Below are positions 45,382-57,701 of a DNA stretch of 64,000 bases, in pieces; the first letter of the stretch is position 1, and each line of letters opens with the position of its first letter. Position numbers and translations under genes: made by a program. The notes beneath the pieces were generated by a model, which had not been told where the DNA came from, made no database searches, and saw only the letters and a program-made list of their open reading frames with translations. The stretch is from NCBI GenBank assembly GCA_019775845.1, contig JADQAV010000022.1, positions 262,830-326,829 of the forward strand. Reading direction: 5' to 3'. Origin of the DNA: Myrmaecium sp. VS I D KN 1. Its lineage: Eukaryota; Ascomycota; Dothideomycetes; Valsariales; Valsariaceae.

Positions 45382-48300
45382 GACAACGTAGATAAAATTG
45401 GGTCGAAGAACGGTCTAGCGAACGAGAGACTGCAAGCTCATTCACGAATGCGTGACAGCAAAAAGACGAGAGACAATTGGGGGTCCCTCAAGAGAGAGCA
45501 CGAGGGATATAGAAATACAGGAAGACAACCCGAAGGATCCCACACTCCTAGGGTTCCTGCCTTGAGCAAGCCCACGAACATGACGAGGTTGGCAAGGGTC
45601 AAGGCGGAAGGGCGGAAAGGCGTTGGAGGCCTTCTGCAGGTCTTTCCAGCGACGGGAATCTTTCAATGGGGAGAACGATGATCCACTGTCCTTGATGCCG
45701 AAAGCTGGGTTCTTTAAGCAAGGGAAGCCCACCGCACGGATCCGGCAGTCCAGGTTCCTTGCCAGGATCCCCTATCAGCTCGGACTCTTTCTTGACGCAC
45801 CCCCCAGACGGCGATGCTGCGGCAAGCCGATCATGGGGCGTAAAGCGTGGAGCTTTGGGCATGTGGGCGTAAGACACAGATTCCTGGAGGGTTTGTGATA
45901 TCTCTCTGAGACGAGGGACATGGCTGGCTGGTGGCCTTTTCGAGGTGACCAAGCCAATGAGCAAGGCTGAGATTTCGAGCCCTGCGAGTCAGGCGCAGGT
46001 TTTGGACTGCTGTACGCTCTGCAGAACCCATGGCTGGAGGAACGCGCGAGAATGCAATGCATATCTTGGAGTTACCTGGCCCTCGGTTTGGAAGACGAAG
46101 AGGCACGTCGTAGCCATGATGAAATGTGGAGTGTTTACAGACGGTTAGCAGACGCTGCGGAATGAAAAGAAGCGTCTCCTAATCGGTGCACCAGCGTGGA
46201 GATTTGGCGAACGGGAGAGGCGGGTATGCCTACAGTAGCGTGCGGTACCGCGGCATCATGCGGTTGAGGTGCTACAGGATGTCAGTGCAGACGCCAGGAG
46301 AGGTTGAGAGTTGGGAGGAGAGGAGGATGTGGTCGATGCTGGCGACGGGATGACGGCTAAGCGCGCTCGCTAATTGGCGAGCAAGGGATCGGACAGCAAG
46401 ATGAGAGCGTCCCGGAAGCCTCCCTCTCCACACCACCAAGCAGTGCGGTATCGCAATGACAGCTGCGGAGAGCCGACACGGATATCTGCTTCTTCGTCTC
46501 GATTCATCCCCATCCTGTCCTGTTCTTACTCTGGAGAAGCGGGATGCTAGCCTAGACATGCACCTATCCTCCAGCTTCTCTTCCTCGTACTGGAAGCTGA
46601 CGTTCCCGGAGACCTCAGATCACTCCATCTCCACCGCCGACCATCATCGATCCTGAAGCTGACATCGAGGAGGTCGTGGTTTTGACGAGTACAGGCAGAT
46701 GGAGTCTATCCTACCTGTCGCTCTACGGTTTGAAGATGCCAGAGCGCGTCCTTCCTAATCACTTTGCCGTAATAGAGTTTCCCCAAATGCAGCAGGATGA
46801 ACATTGAACTTGATCCTAGGAGTGCCTGCGATGAGATCACGGAATGCTCCAAAGGAAGAGACTTGGACACTTTTTCGTAGCAAGATGTTGAGCTTCCGCC
46901 GGTGCATTGGCAATCTCCCGACTGCCACACCATCCGTCGTCGTCTCGCTTTCCTCGGTTCGGTTGACTCGCTTACACTCCCCTCTACTCTCCTACGTGTG
47001 CTCCGTACGCAGGCGCCCCCTTGCTTACCGTTGCCGAGGTTCGTACTTCGTCTCGCTTTGCCGCTCTCGCCAGAAAGTTTGCTGCCGCGATGCTACACTG
47101 CATGTCAGTGCATCATCTCTCGCCCTTCCGAGGCCCGCTATCGTTCCGCCATCATTAGGGACGAGCATTACCTATCTCTACATGGTGCCTCTGGACGGAA
47201 GTCTCGCTCCTTAAACCTCCGATTTTTAGCAGGCCGAAGGCAGTCACTTGAACGTATAGCTCAAGGCACGTGTTACATGTTTCAATCCGTCCTAACAACC
47301 ATGCAGCAGCCAGTATGGCAAATCTTGCCCGCTCTCCATCTGGCTGCGCTGCGTTTACTCACTATCCTGCAGTCAGAAACCTTCTTTTGCTGTCTCGGTT
47401 CTTGTCAGTTCTCATTCTTCTGGTTGGTCCCTTTCGTCTGAACTCAGACTTCCCGCGAAAGTGAACGACTGCGTGGGACGAACACGGCAGTACCCGACTA
47501 CCCAGACGGGACGAGCTGTTCACGACTCCTCTATCGCTACTCCGCAAGGCACGACCAAAATACATTCCTCACGCACCATCCACTACGCTGCGCAAGGTAC
47601 CGCCGGTAAGCTCCTAGCCGGCGTAGCCGAATGGACATGAAGAAACCTGAATGCAGGTTGGATCCAGCTCTGCTCTGGCTGTCAAGCTCCACACACAGAA
47701 ATCATAAGCGCCCTGGCGAACATTGTTCATTGCTTGAATCCTTGAAATCCGAAAAAACTAACACACATTTCTGCCTAGCAGAACCAGCTCAACGCTAAAG
47801 GCTGCTCATATATCGTCCCGCGTTATGCGCAACGTGATCCCCTCCTACGCGAATCCGAGCATATAGCAACAACGTTCATTGCTACCTCTAGGAAGCTCAC
47901 TGCTTGCCTACTTCTCTCGTCTCAAGCTTCGTACAACAACCGGGTGGATGTTCTCTTCGCTACACCCCTGTGCCACCAAACACCGTAGTACGCCTATAAA
48001 ACCCGTGGCAACGGTGTCTGGCTGTGCGATCTGAGAGACCTCCCTCCTTGCCTGACGTGGTACCGAAGAATCCCTTCCGTACCCGCTTGCGAATCAGCCT
48101 GTTGCGCACACACACCCCCTCAGTCCTACCTCCTACCTCTACCAGAGCGGAACGGCATTGCAGCAGTGGATAACTGAGATTATCTACTACGGTACTTTCT
48201 TCTTCTTCTGTGACACGTCACTGCTTGACCCCGCAGTTCTTCTCAGATGCCGCGTCCCTTCCGTGCCGTGCATGTATCTCGCCTTTCTCTCTATGGTAAC

Positions 48301-49156
48301 CTGTCTACCTCAGCAAAGCTTCTTACCCTTCCGCTCTGTCCGCCCGCCAATTTCCTTGGCCTATGGTGCTCCGTAGCAGCGTGTTGACGTGCTTTTAGTA
48401 CCTAGTATCCTTCCAAACAGCGTGGATTGTACGTCAGCTTGGAAGGGAAGAGGCGTTACGGTAAGAGCTGAACCCCAACTGAGCAGAGCGGGCAGATATG
48501 CGTGCTTGCATGCGCCTGGTCCTTCCGTATACACCGCCAGCCAGGCTATTCAACGGAACGGAACACTCGTAGAAGATCAAGGTCTGTTCCCTTTTGCGTA
48601 TCAGCACACTTCCCAGCGTGCTTTGATAGATCGGCTACATGAAGTCGATGGTTTCAATAGCACTTTTGCGGTTGCAAAGTAATTATACAAATATTTGATC
48701 AGTGCGAAAAGTATGGCAGGAGAAAGCTTATTGAGAGGCGAGGGAACATGGCGTGCAATTCTGGAGCCGAAGCAGCGATTATCCCCTCGCGAAGTTCGGA
48801 TTCGGCAAGAGCAGAACAGTGCCTAAGGCAGCATGCACACCGCTGACTTCGATCGGCTTGCGAAGGCAAAGCTACATCAATGCTTTAGAGAACTCGAACG
48901 CGAGACCAGAAGGATCTCGGGAGATGAGGTTGCGGGGAGAACAGTACAATAATCACGAAAGACGACGCCATTCGCTTCGCGCGCTGATTGGCCGCTTGCC
49001 CGCCCGCACGCGAACCCTTGAGCGCATTTCAACCTCACCGAGCACAAGCCAACCAGCAGCAGGTTTCGCCATCCAACAGCAACAGCAACAGCAACAACCG
49101 TTGGGCTCACCCAGTGAAATAACTATCGTTGAAGCCTAACGGAAGAAGAGGAAAAC
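45382..49156. other. Divergent gene-poor region
   Basis: About 3.8 kb lies between the P450 and the glyoxalase-like gene. The frames present (up to about 180 codons) overlap in several registers and show no domain. A CAA/CAG-type repeat occurs near 49,075. It should hold two promoters; the rest is unassigned. Confidence 0.55.
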
Positions 49157-50458
49157 ATGGGGTCTCCAGCAGCGAGCCTTCAGCTCGACCACCTCGTCGT
49201 CCTGCTGTCGCACGAGCAGCTGCAGCATCCGCCGGCGTGGCTGACGGAGAATTTCACCGTCATCCCCGGCGGACGGCATGCGGATGGCTTGACGGAGAAT
49301 AAGTTGATTGTTTTTCAGGATGGGAGGTGAGTGATTTGCTCTTTGGCTTTTTTGCGTTTTTCCTTCCACCTGTCTTCTGTCTTCGTTTCAATTGCTGTTG
49401 TCCTTTTGTCGTTCCTTCTACCGTGCAAAAGTCCAAAAAGGGTAGTTCGACGCTCGTTACATCACTTCAATTATCTCTACTGTAACCCAACAACCCTCAT
49501 CTCTCTATCCCTATGTTCACTCCTGTCTCTCCTTCCCGCTTCTTCTTCGGCTACAATTACCTCGCACCGATAGTCAAGAACATTCCCAGTCTCTCCATTC
49601 ATCTCGCAAAACACTCCAAGCAAAAAAATCAAGCAGGCCATTAAGTTAACTGACCCTCTTACCTTAAGCTACATCGAACTCATCGCCTTCCTCCCCTCCG
49701 CATCCGCACCCCAACACCGCTGGTCCAACCTGGCCCTGGGCCCAATAACCTACGCGCTCACCCTCCCCCCCTCCTCACCCACCACCCTCTCCACCCTCCT
49801 CACCTCCAACCCCGCCCTCCAACGCACCTACAGCGCGCCTACCCCCGGTGGCCGCCGTCGTCCGACCTCCAACGACCCCAACGCCGCCGACGACATCCAC
49901 TGGCAAACATCCTTCCCGCACCCGGGTCCCGCCAGCAGCGCACTCCCCTTCTTCTGCGTCGACGTCGACGCCGACGGCGAGGGCAGGAAACCCGACCTCC
50001 GCCGCCGCCGCGTCCCCGTCGAGCCCGCCGAAACCCAGCACCCCTGCGGCGCAACGGGGATCGCGGAGCTCGTTGTGCGCGTGCCGGCCGCGCGGTTCGG
50101 GGAGGCGCGCGAGCTGTACGGGGCGCTTTTGGGCCCGGAGACGCGGGCGGGGAGCGCGCGCTCGGCGGAGTGGGTGTTGGGTGGGGGAACGCCGGAGGGG
50201 GAGCGGCGGTGGGCGGGGGCGCGGGTGGTGCTTGTGCAAGGTGCGGAGGAGGAGGGGGATGCGTGGTTGAGTGAGGTGGCGGTTAGGGTTGGGAGGGAGG
50301 GGGTGGAGTGGGGTGTTAGTGAGGGGTTTGAGGAGGGGGGGAGGGAGGTGGAGGTTTGGTTTCGGCCGGAGGGGGATGGTGATGAGGAGGAGGGGGATGA
50401 GGATGGGGAGGAGATTGATGAGAGTGAGTTTGGGGCTGTGCTTGGTGGTGGGAGGTGA
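49157..50458 (+). CDS. Glyoxalase-like (VOC superfamily) protein
   Basis: Two exons, 49157-49326 and 49669-50458, join in phase 2 to 319 residues. The N-terminus LQLDHLVVLL has the HxVxx strand that provides a metal-ligand His in VOC proteins. FTVIPGGRHADGLTENKLIVFQDG then SYIELIAFLP after the intron give the matching second strand with its Glu, as in the Glyoxalase-like family of fungi. The second half has a further module (GIAELVVRVPAARFGEARELYGALLG). The end is acidic and Gly-rich. The 342-nt intron is long for this window, so a small extra exon inside it cannot be excluded. The reaction is unknown. The coding strand is C-rich to about 50,060 and strongly G-rich afterwards. Confidence 0.85.
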
Positions 50459-52934
50459 GAATGTTGGATGGCGGGGGAAGGGGAGGGGTGTTCGGTTGGG
50501 GATGTAGTGGGAATTGTATGAATATCTATTCGCTTTGATGCTGAAACGAGGTTCTCTTTTTACTTTCCATCTTCACATGTATAGGCTGGTAGAGACAGAG
50601 AGGGTTCCAGGTTGACGGCCCCCTTCCGCCCACCCACCACCCACCTACCAGGTCCCTCCATCGCCCGCATGGTAGTCCATCCTCGCCCGTCCATCCGAAA
50701 CACAACTACACATAGCTTACACACTTTATCGGACGTGATCACGGTCCCATAGTAAGGGCTGACGAGAGGACGAACCTGAGGCATGGTAGAAAATGTGGAC
50801 CCCCGCCGGCACCGGCGATCCCTGCAGCAGAAAAAGAAAAAGAAGAAGAAGCACGAAGAAGGGAGAAAAAAAGGTACAGTAGTAGTATCCACGTCGGCCA
50901 CCCCACCTGCGATGAAGCAGGAACCCGGGGGAGTCCCTGCAGATGGATAGGTAGGTAAGATGGAGATTGGGTTCTTTTTGTGGGATTCTTGGTTTTTGGT
51001 TCTGAGGGGGTTTTTTGGCGCGGTAAGTTCCGGGTATGGGACATGGTTGGAGCTGGTACCTGGAACTGGTTCCGATGGTTGACTGTGGGTGCTTAGGTTG
51101 TTATGGGTATGGTGTTGCGTTGATGGTGATGCTGAGGAGCTTGGAGTGTAGAGCAACTTCTCATCGTGATTTCTCTCCTTCACGCGGTCTGTACATTCAC
51201 ACTTGCGACAGACTCGAAAGAAAAAACAGAAGAATTTCAGCGTGGCCGCCAGTCGCCTAACCACCTGCCACAGCAACCGAAGAAAGAGGCATGAAGAAGG
51301 ATGAATCCTACAGCTGCTCCCAAGCGCCGGACGGTTCCTTCTCGAAGCCCTTCATCCTTCATCATTGAATCATCGGTACCTGCGTTATGGTAGTTCTGTA
51401 CCGCGAGTGGTCGTTTCACCCAGCGCCAGCCAAATTACACCGACGCTTGCGGCGGTAGTTCGTCGACGACGCTGGCGGCACGGAGCGCAGGACGTTACCG
51501 GTACTCCAAAGCGTGTGTGTGTGTGTGGAGAAGAAGAACATGCGGCCGATGCGCGTTCACGCCTCCAGAGTCGGTTAGGTACCTACTGCCTATCTATCTC
51601 CGGCGAAATTCCTCCCCTTGGAAAAGCACGGCGGTATAGTATGTATGCTTGTCATACTACCTTACGATATGCATACTGTACAGAGCATTCTTCTGATAAT
51701 TTATATATCCCCTATCGGTTACTGCTGGACTTTGCACACTCCGACCTGGGACCGAGTCGCGCGACTCTGGAGATCGGCAACGCCATCCATCTCGCTGATC
51801 CCCTGGCTTGATGGTTAGCTCGGCCCTGAGGGCGCCGCCGACCCTCCCGCTATTCCTCAGACGACTGCCGACGACCTCTCAACCGTCACCAATTCCTCCT
51901 CCACAACGGCATGCTAGGGATCACTAACGGATGTCCTGCGGCCCAGCTAAAATACCGCACGCCACTGGCTGGCTAATCCTCCGTACGAGTTGTTTCACTG
52001 TATCACACGTCTCCCATTGTCGACAAGATGGTATGGATGCTTCAAAAGAGTCAAGCAGTTCAGCAAGGACCGCATCGTCGATGCTCTCCATCCTGGAGCA
52101 CAGTGATGCCGCTGATCATTCACCATCCAGACTCTTAAACAGGTAAAGCCGATTGGCCTGGCTCCGAAAGAATGACCGCGGTCCCATCAGCCTCGCGATG
52201 TGGAGCTCCTCGTGGAGTCTTCCCTCTACTCGGAGTAGTTCGTCGCTGTTCTCCACCATCGCGTTACCCGGCTGCGCGTCGGCGTTCCACCATTGCCCAA
52301 ATCTCAGCAGCCTTTCCGTCTCCTACAGCTGCCAGTCTCTTGTCACTTCCGACTGGTCCCTTGCAGGTCTTTCGCCCCTCATCGCCTCCGGACCCGTTCA
52401 CAACTCTGCACGCGCTTTCCCCTGCTCCGAAACGGCCTCTTCAGCCCGCTGGTGGCTGCCTCTCACAGCTCGCCATGGCGGCCCTCCCGAAGATCATGAC
52501 GCCGGCTCGGTCGAAAGTGGTCTGCACCGGTGGACCCTTCATCCAGGCCCAATTATGACCCAGCGCAGTTCGTGGTGCCTGTCGTCTCGCTCCCCTTCCG
52601 GTCAATCGTCTTTTTTTTCCCAAGGCGGATCTCCCCACAAACTGCTTCGCGCGTGGCAGTCTGCGCTCGCAATCTCTCGCTTTCTTCGCCACGGGCCATA
52701 TGGAAAACCCACCTGGAGATCGGAACCGAGCTGTCGATGCCCTTTTCAATCCCACTGTCCCCTCCCCCCTCCCCCCTTCCCTGTTCCCTTATGCCCTGAC
52801 TATCATTTNNCCCCCCCCCCCCCCCCCCCCCCCCCGCAGAGGGTCAAGTCATCAACACCTTCTTGTCTCGAGAGAGCGGCCTGCGCGCGCGTGTGTGTGT
52901 TGTGTGAGCCTCGAGCCTGCGCTCTCTCGTCAAC
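50459..52934. other. Intergenic region
   Basis: About 2.5 kb lies between the glyoxalase-like gene and the PTH11-like gene. It contains a short GT repeat near 51,515 and, close to its right end, two undetermined bases followed by a C-run. No gene is supported; a long frame crossing the undetermined bases is not convincing. Confidence 0.55.
52809..52835 (+). repeat. Undetermined bases plus poly-C run
   Basis: Two N bases are followed by 25 C residues, 100 bp before the PTH11-like start codon. The true length of this homopolymer is uncertain. Confidence 0.95.
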
Positions 52935-54704
52935 ATGGTGGAATTGGATCCTACCCCTCGCCAGATGCTGATCGAGGCCAGCATCTTCTGGGCCATCGGC
53001 ATCGTCCTCTTCTTCGGCCGGATGTACGTTCCCTGACACCTGTCGACTGTCACCCTTTAACCTTAATTCTCACGTCTTTGTCAGATGGTCTCGGTCTATC
53101 GCTTTTGGCAGCATTCGAAACTTGAAGGGTATGGCGTCGTCCCGTATTAGCTGCTGAATGCTTATACTGACCTCCTCCAGCGGATGATTATATCATGTGT
53201 GTAGCAGTGGTACGTTGGCGTTACCTCCCCTCGGCCTACTCCGTCACGGAACTCTCGTCTCGATCACGCACCACCGCCCGTCATATGATCAACGCAGCAT
53301 CTAATCGTTCCTCGAAAGGCCTTTTGGACGGCGCTGCTAGTACTGCTTCAGATATCGTCCCGCTACTCAACCAACCTCTATCCAGCGTCGGAGGAAGCGG
53401 CAATCCTTGCCAACCCGCAAGACGTCAAAAACCGTATCTATGGCAGCAAAATCACTATCTGTGTGGAGCAATGCATGCTCGCTGCCATTTGGAGTGTCAA
53501 GAGTAAATCTTCGCGGTCAATATTGAGTTCCCTTTTACTGACCCCTGACAGTTTGCCTGCTCCTACTCTACAACCGCATGACGACGAACCTCCGAGAGAA
53601 CCGATTTGTCAAAGTTATGATGGGCTATGTTGCAGTCGGCTACATTGTCCAGCAGATCTGCTACTTCGGCGTCTGGTGCCGGCCGTTCAGTCAATACTGG
53701 GCTGTCCCGACCGAGAATTCCGAATGTGCCGACTACAGTAACTACTCCATCATGGGCGCCGTTTTCAACCTCTCCTCGGATGCGCTCATGCTTCTCATAC
53801 CTCTCCCGCTCATCTGGCGAGCCCACATGAAGTTGAAAAAGAAACTACTCCTTTGCGGCGTTTTCAGCTTGGGTCTCTTCGTCATGCTCGCCGCCATCCT
53901 GAACAAATACTACAACTTCGCCTTGCCAGGTATGCGATGTCCTCCGCATCCACAGGATCTCTAGCTGACCCCCTGACAGGGCAAACCGTCTACATGCTCT
54001 GGTACATTCGCGAGTCCAGCACCTCCATCTTCGTTTCCAACCTCGCCTGCTGGTGGCCACTGCTCCGCAAGATCCTCGGCCTCAAGTCCTTCGAATTCAG
54101 CAGCCAGCGCTACCGGTCGCCATCGTACATCCTCGACGCCGCCGGCGGCCCGCTCACCGACGCCGAAGGCAAGGAAACCCGCATCACCACCAAGGGCAAG
54201 TCCAGCCGCAGCAGCCGCAGCCGCCACAGCCGCAACGTCTTCTCGCGCATGTCCCACCGACTCGGCGAATCCCGCACGTTCAACACGCTCACCAGCATGA
54301 CAACCACCCGCCACGACCGCTCCATGCGCCGCAGCCACAACGGCAGCGAGGAGGCCATCAACGACGTCCCGCTCGAGATCTGGCAGAAGGTCGACTTCGA
54401 CATCGAGAACCTGGCGGTGCCGACGTCGTCGGCGGAGGTTGCGACCGCCGTCGCACCGGGCATGGATGGCTTTGGCGCGGGGATGGCAGGGGACAACATG
54501 GGCGCGACGGACCGTGCGTACGTGGCCACGGTGACGGCGGCGACCACGCCGAACGACCGGCGGCTGTCGTTGAGCTCGTCGAGCGACGGTGGAGGCAGCG
54601 GGCGTGGAAACCACTCCCGCAGCGAGAGTCGGACGGGCTCGGCGGGGGTGAGCAGTTCTGGCAACGTACAGGGTGGGGGATGGAGTCGAGGGCGGAACGA
54701 CTGA
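52935..54704 (+). CDS. PTH11-like seven-helix membrane protein
   Basis: Six exons (52935-53023, 53085-53128, 53181-53209, 53319-53502, 53552-53929, 53980-54704) close in phase to 482 residues. Helix 1 is IFWAIGIVLFFGRIW (about 17-31). DDYIMCVAV-AFWTALLVLLQI forms helix 2, typical of the fungal rhodopsin-like PTH11 family. Next come a loop with NLYPASEEAA, then CVEQCMLAAIWSVKICLLLLY, VMMGYVAVGYIVQQICYF, CRPFSQYWAVP, ALMLLIPLPLIW with its basic loop, LCGVFSLGLFVMLAAIL, and TVYMLWYIRESSTSIFVSNLACWWPLL. The remaining 220 or so residues form a cytosolic Ser/Arg/Gly-rich tail. No CFEM module is present. The family includes surface sensors used in host or nutrient perception; the ligand here is unknown. 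Confidence 0.93.
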
Positions 54705-55597
54705 GAGAAAAAGACGAACGGTTGGACGAACGTACCAACCCGCGCAACGAACAGACCGTACACTGTGATGAAACTTTCATGCACCAGCACCCGCCCACTC
54801 GTACCACGAGTCGAGTCAAGGTTAGGAATTTTTTTACTCCCTTTTCATGTTCCCTTTTACTCGCACCAGGATACCCCCTTTTTCCTTCCTTCCTTCTTTC
54901 TTTCTAGAATCGGGTCTATGAACATTATCATCATCATCTATAGAAAGAACTCCATTTTTTCGTCATCATCAGGGGAGAAAAAACGGCGAGGCAGTTGTTT
55001 AGAAAGCGTGGAGCCTCTTTTAGGACGCTCTTGCATGTATGTATGTCATGGCATACGGTTGTAGATCACGGTCTCTTTTTCTTTTCTTTCTTTCCCTTTC
55101 CTGTTTGTCATATCTCCTACCTGCTCTCCTTTCGTTTCCCACATTCGCCAGGATCGATAGATGTACTGTATACGTTGTGTATGTATCCATGTACTGTATT
55201 ATATGTATGTAGTATTAGCTAGTTAATTCGTTGTAATCTGCTTCGCTTCTGTCTCTTTCTCTTTCTCTTTTTCCTAACCGAGAACGAGATGTCCTAACCC
55301 CCGTACTCTTTTTCTTCTTTCGGTCTTCTTTGCTCATCCCACCCTTCCTCAGTCCATACATCCGTACGTCATCGATGACTTTATGTTTATGTTTCATGCT
55401 CATGTTCAGGTATAGCACGTCGAACTCCTTTATGTCGGATTGATTACATGGTACCTTAGACTACTACCCCTAGAACTCCATTAAATCATAACGGACAATC
55501 CGTCGACACACATACGAGAAAGCATCCAACCAAAAAAAGTCCTAGAGAACGCCTCTCCACAAATCGAAAAGAACCTCAACCGACCCCCCTCCCACTC
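54705..55597. other. Convergent 3' region
   Basis: This region lies between the PTH11-like and GT34 stops. It is rich in CTTT and TATG motifs, consistent with 3' untranslated sequence. No gene is seen. Confidence 0.65.
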
Positions 55598-57701
55598 TCA
55601 CACCGGCCCCAAACCCTCCACCCCTATCTTCTTGTCCTTCTCCCTCCCCCTCTCCTCCGTTTCCTTTTCCTTCTCCACCTCCCCCTCCACCCTCCGTCGC
55701 GCATCCGCAAGCTCACGCAGCCGAGCCCTCACATCCTTACGGCTCCAATCCTGCTGCAGCATCGCGGCGCGCAAACGATCGACCGCATCACGGAGCGCGG
55801 TCGTCGCCGCTTCCATCCCCGAGCCTGCGTGCCGGGCAGCAGCGGCGGTGAGGGTCGCTTCGGCGTCGAAGATGGCCTCGTGCGCGGCGGTGGCGAGGGA
55901 TTGGTCGGCGTCGGCGGCGAGCTGGGTGAGGGGGTGGGCGTGCTGGGAAAAGGTTAGTGTTGCCTTTCGAAACTGTGGGAAGAAAGGGAGGAGGAAGGGA
56001 GGTGGAAGGACGAGAGTAAAAGAAACTTACCTCCTGCAACCCGCTCAAACAACCTTGAATCACCTCCGGCTCCCGCACGCTGGCGTCGTCAAGAGTGGCC
56101 TTCGCAGCCGTCAAGTTGGCGAGCAAGCCCTCGCGCACGAGGCCATCGAGGCGGTCGCCAAACTCATCCAGCCTGGCTTCAACCTCGGCGCGGCGACGGG
56201 CGCGGTCGGCGCGCCAGGCGGCCCAGAAGTCGCGGGCCTCGGCCAGGTACGTGGTGTGGCGGACGGCCATCTCCCAGTCCAGGGCGCGGGCCTCGGCGCG
56301 GCGGAGCCAGGCGGCCATGAGGCGGTTGCGGTCGGGCAGGCCGGCGAAGTGGACGAGCAGGTCGCCCCGGCGGACCTGGTGCGGCTGCAGGGTCTCGTTG
56401 TGCTCGCCCACGTACGCGTTGAACCAGCGCTGCGGCACTCGGACGACCCCCGCCCGGAACCGGGGTTCAGCCAGCAGCGCGCCCATCGCCGCTTGGTCCC
56501 GCCCCCAGCCGAGGTCGTGGTCCGGGCGGTAGTACCGGAAGCTCACGATCGCGCTGAACAGCTCGACCGCCCAGGGTCCCACCCGCACCGGGAACACCCC
56601 GTTGTTCAGCCCGTTCCAGTCGTGCGTGACCAGCATCTGGACCGCCTCCGCCTCCTCCGCTCCGTCCTCCCCGTCCTCCGCCGCCGGCGGAAGGAAGACG
56701 TCCACGCCGACGCGCGGGTTCAGCACGATGGTGTCGGCGTCGACCCAGAGCAGCCACTGCAGCCGCTCCGCGGCCGGCTTCGCCAGCTCCCGCAGCAGCA
56801 CCGACAGGATGAACGCCGGCTTGCTCCACGTGTCGTCCAGGATGCCCTCCCGGAGGAGGAAGAGCGGGTAGCCGTGCGCGCGGTCGTGCCGGGCGTGCGT
56901 CGCCAGCGCCCGTTCGTACGTCCGGCTCTGCGCCGACCCGCCGAACAGGATGCTCACCTTGCCGATCCGGGGGCGGTCCGGCCGGGCGGAGGAGGGGCCG
57001 TGCAGGTGATGGGGCCGCCGCCCCGGCCCGGGTCGGCCGGGTCGGACGCGATGCCGCGAGCCGGGCGCCGCGAGCGCGCTCTCTCCGTCGTCGGAGTCCA
57101 CGTCCGCTATTCCATCTCCCTCTTCCACCAGCTGCCCCTCCCCCGTCTCGCCGTCATACTCATCATACTCACCATACCGATACTCATACCCTTCATCCTC
57201 CACCTCCCCAAACCCTTTCTCCCTACCGGAAGTGGGACCAGCCGCATCCTTCCCCGAACCACCCCAGTACGAACTCCCCCACGACGCCACGTGCGCCGCC
57301 CACTTGCCCGCCCATCCCGCCGGCGTCTCCGCGTCCGCATCGGCATCCGCATACGCGTAGCCGGGCATCGCGGCCCCCGCGGAAGCAGACGCCGCCGCCG
57401 GTGACGGAGCGGGTAGAAGGAGCTCAGAAGGAGGCGACGAGGAGGTGGCGGAAGTGGAAGCGGAAGGGGACGAGAACCGCACGACGGACCAACCGAGCAG
57501 CATGCAGCACGCCGCAAGCACGGCGACACGGCCGCGCCCGTGCGTTGGGAAGTGCAGGAGCGCGCCGCAGCCGCGCTTCCGAGCGGCCCTCGCCATCGTG
57601 GTTCTGCTGGTGTGGAGCCAGGTGGGAAGGCCGGGGCTGCCGCGGCCGCTGCCACCGCTGCCACCGCTGCTGCTGCTGCTTCGGCGGCGGGCGCTGTGCA
57701 T
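55598..57701 (-). CDS. GT34-family galactosyl/mannosyltransferase (GMA12/MNN10-like)
   Basis: Two minus-strand exons, 57701-56031 and 55942-55598, join in phase 0 to 671 residues. A short Ser/Arg-rich cytosolic tail is followed by a signal anchor (VAVLAACCMLLGWSVVRF, about 59-76), giving type II Golgi topology. A long stem follows (Ser/Ala, repeated AD dipeptides, acidic Tyr stretch, Arg/Pro/Gly run). The catalytic domain begins near RIGKVSILFG and has HGYPLFL, WSKPAFIL, LLWVDADTIVLNP with Asp321-Ala-Asp323 as the metal-binding DxD, THDWNGLNNGVFPVR, and W..DQAAM. NAYVGEHN and DLLVHFAGLPDRN are also family marks. An extra helical C-terminal part of about 200 residues, Ala/Arg/Glu-rich, extends beyond the catalytic domain and makes it longer than most members. 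It probably adds sugars to N- or O-glycans. Confidence 0.92.

Noticed and set aside
43385-50458. Secondary-metabolite cluster around the P450
   Set aside because: No polyketide synthase, peptide synthetase, terpene enzyme or cluster transporter is present on either side in the window.
52153-52971. Plus-strand frame crossing the undetermined bases and poly-C run
   Set aside because: Its register depends on an unresolved homopolymer, and it shows no domain. The PTH11-like gene starts in a different frame.
55632-57404. Open frame of 590 codons antisense to the GT34 gene
   Set aside because: It is a product of high GC content; the GT34 frame has clear family motifs and this one has none.
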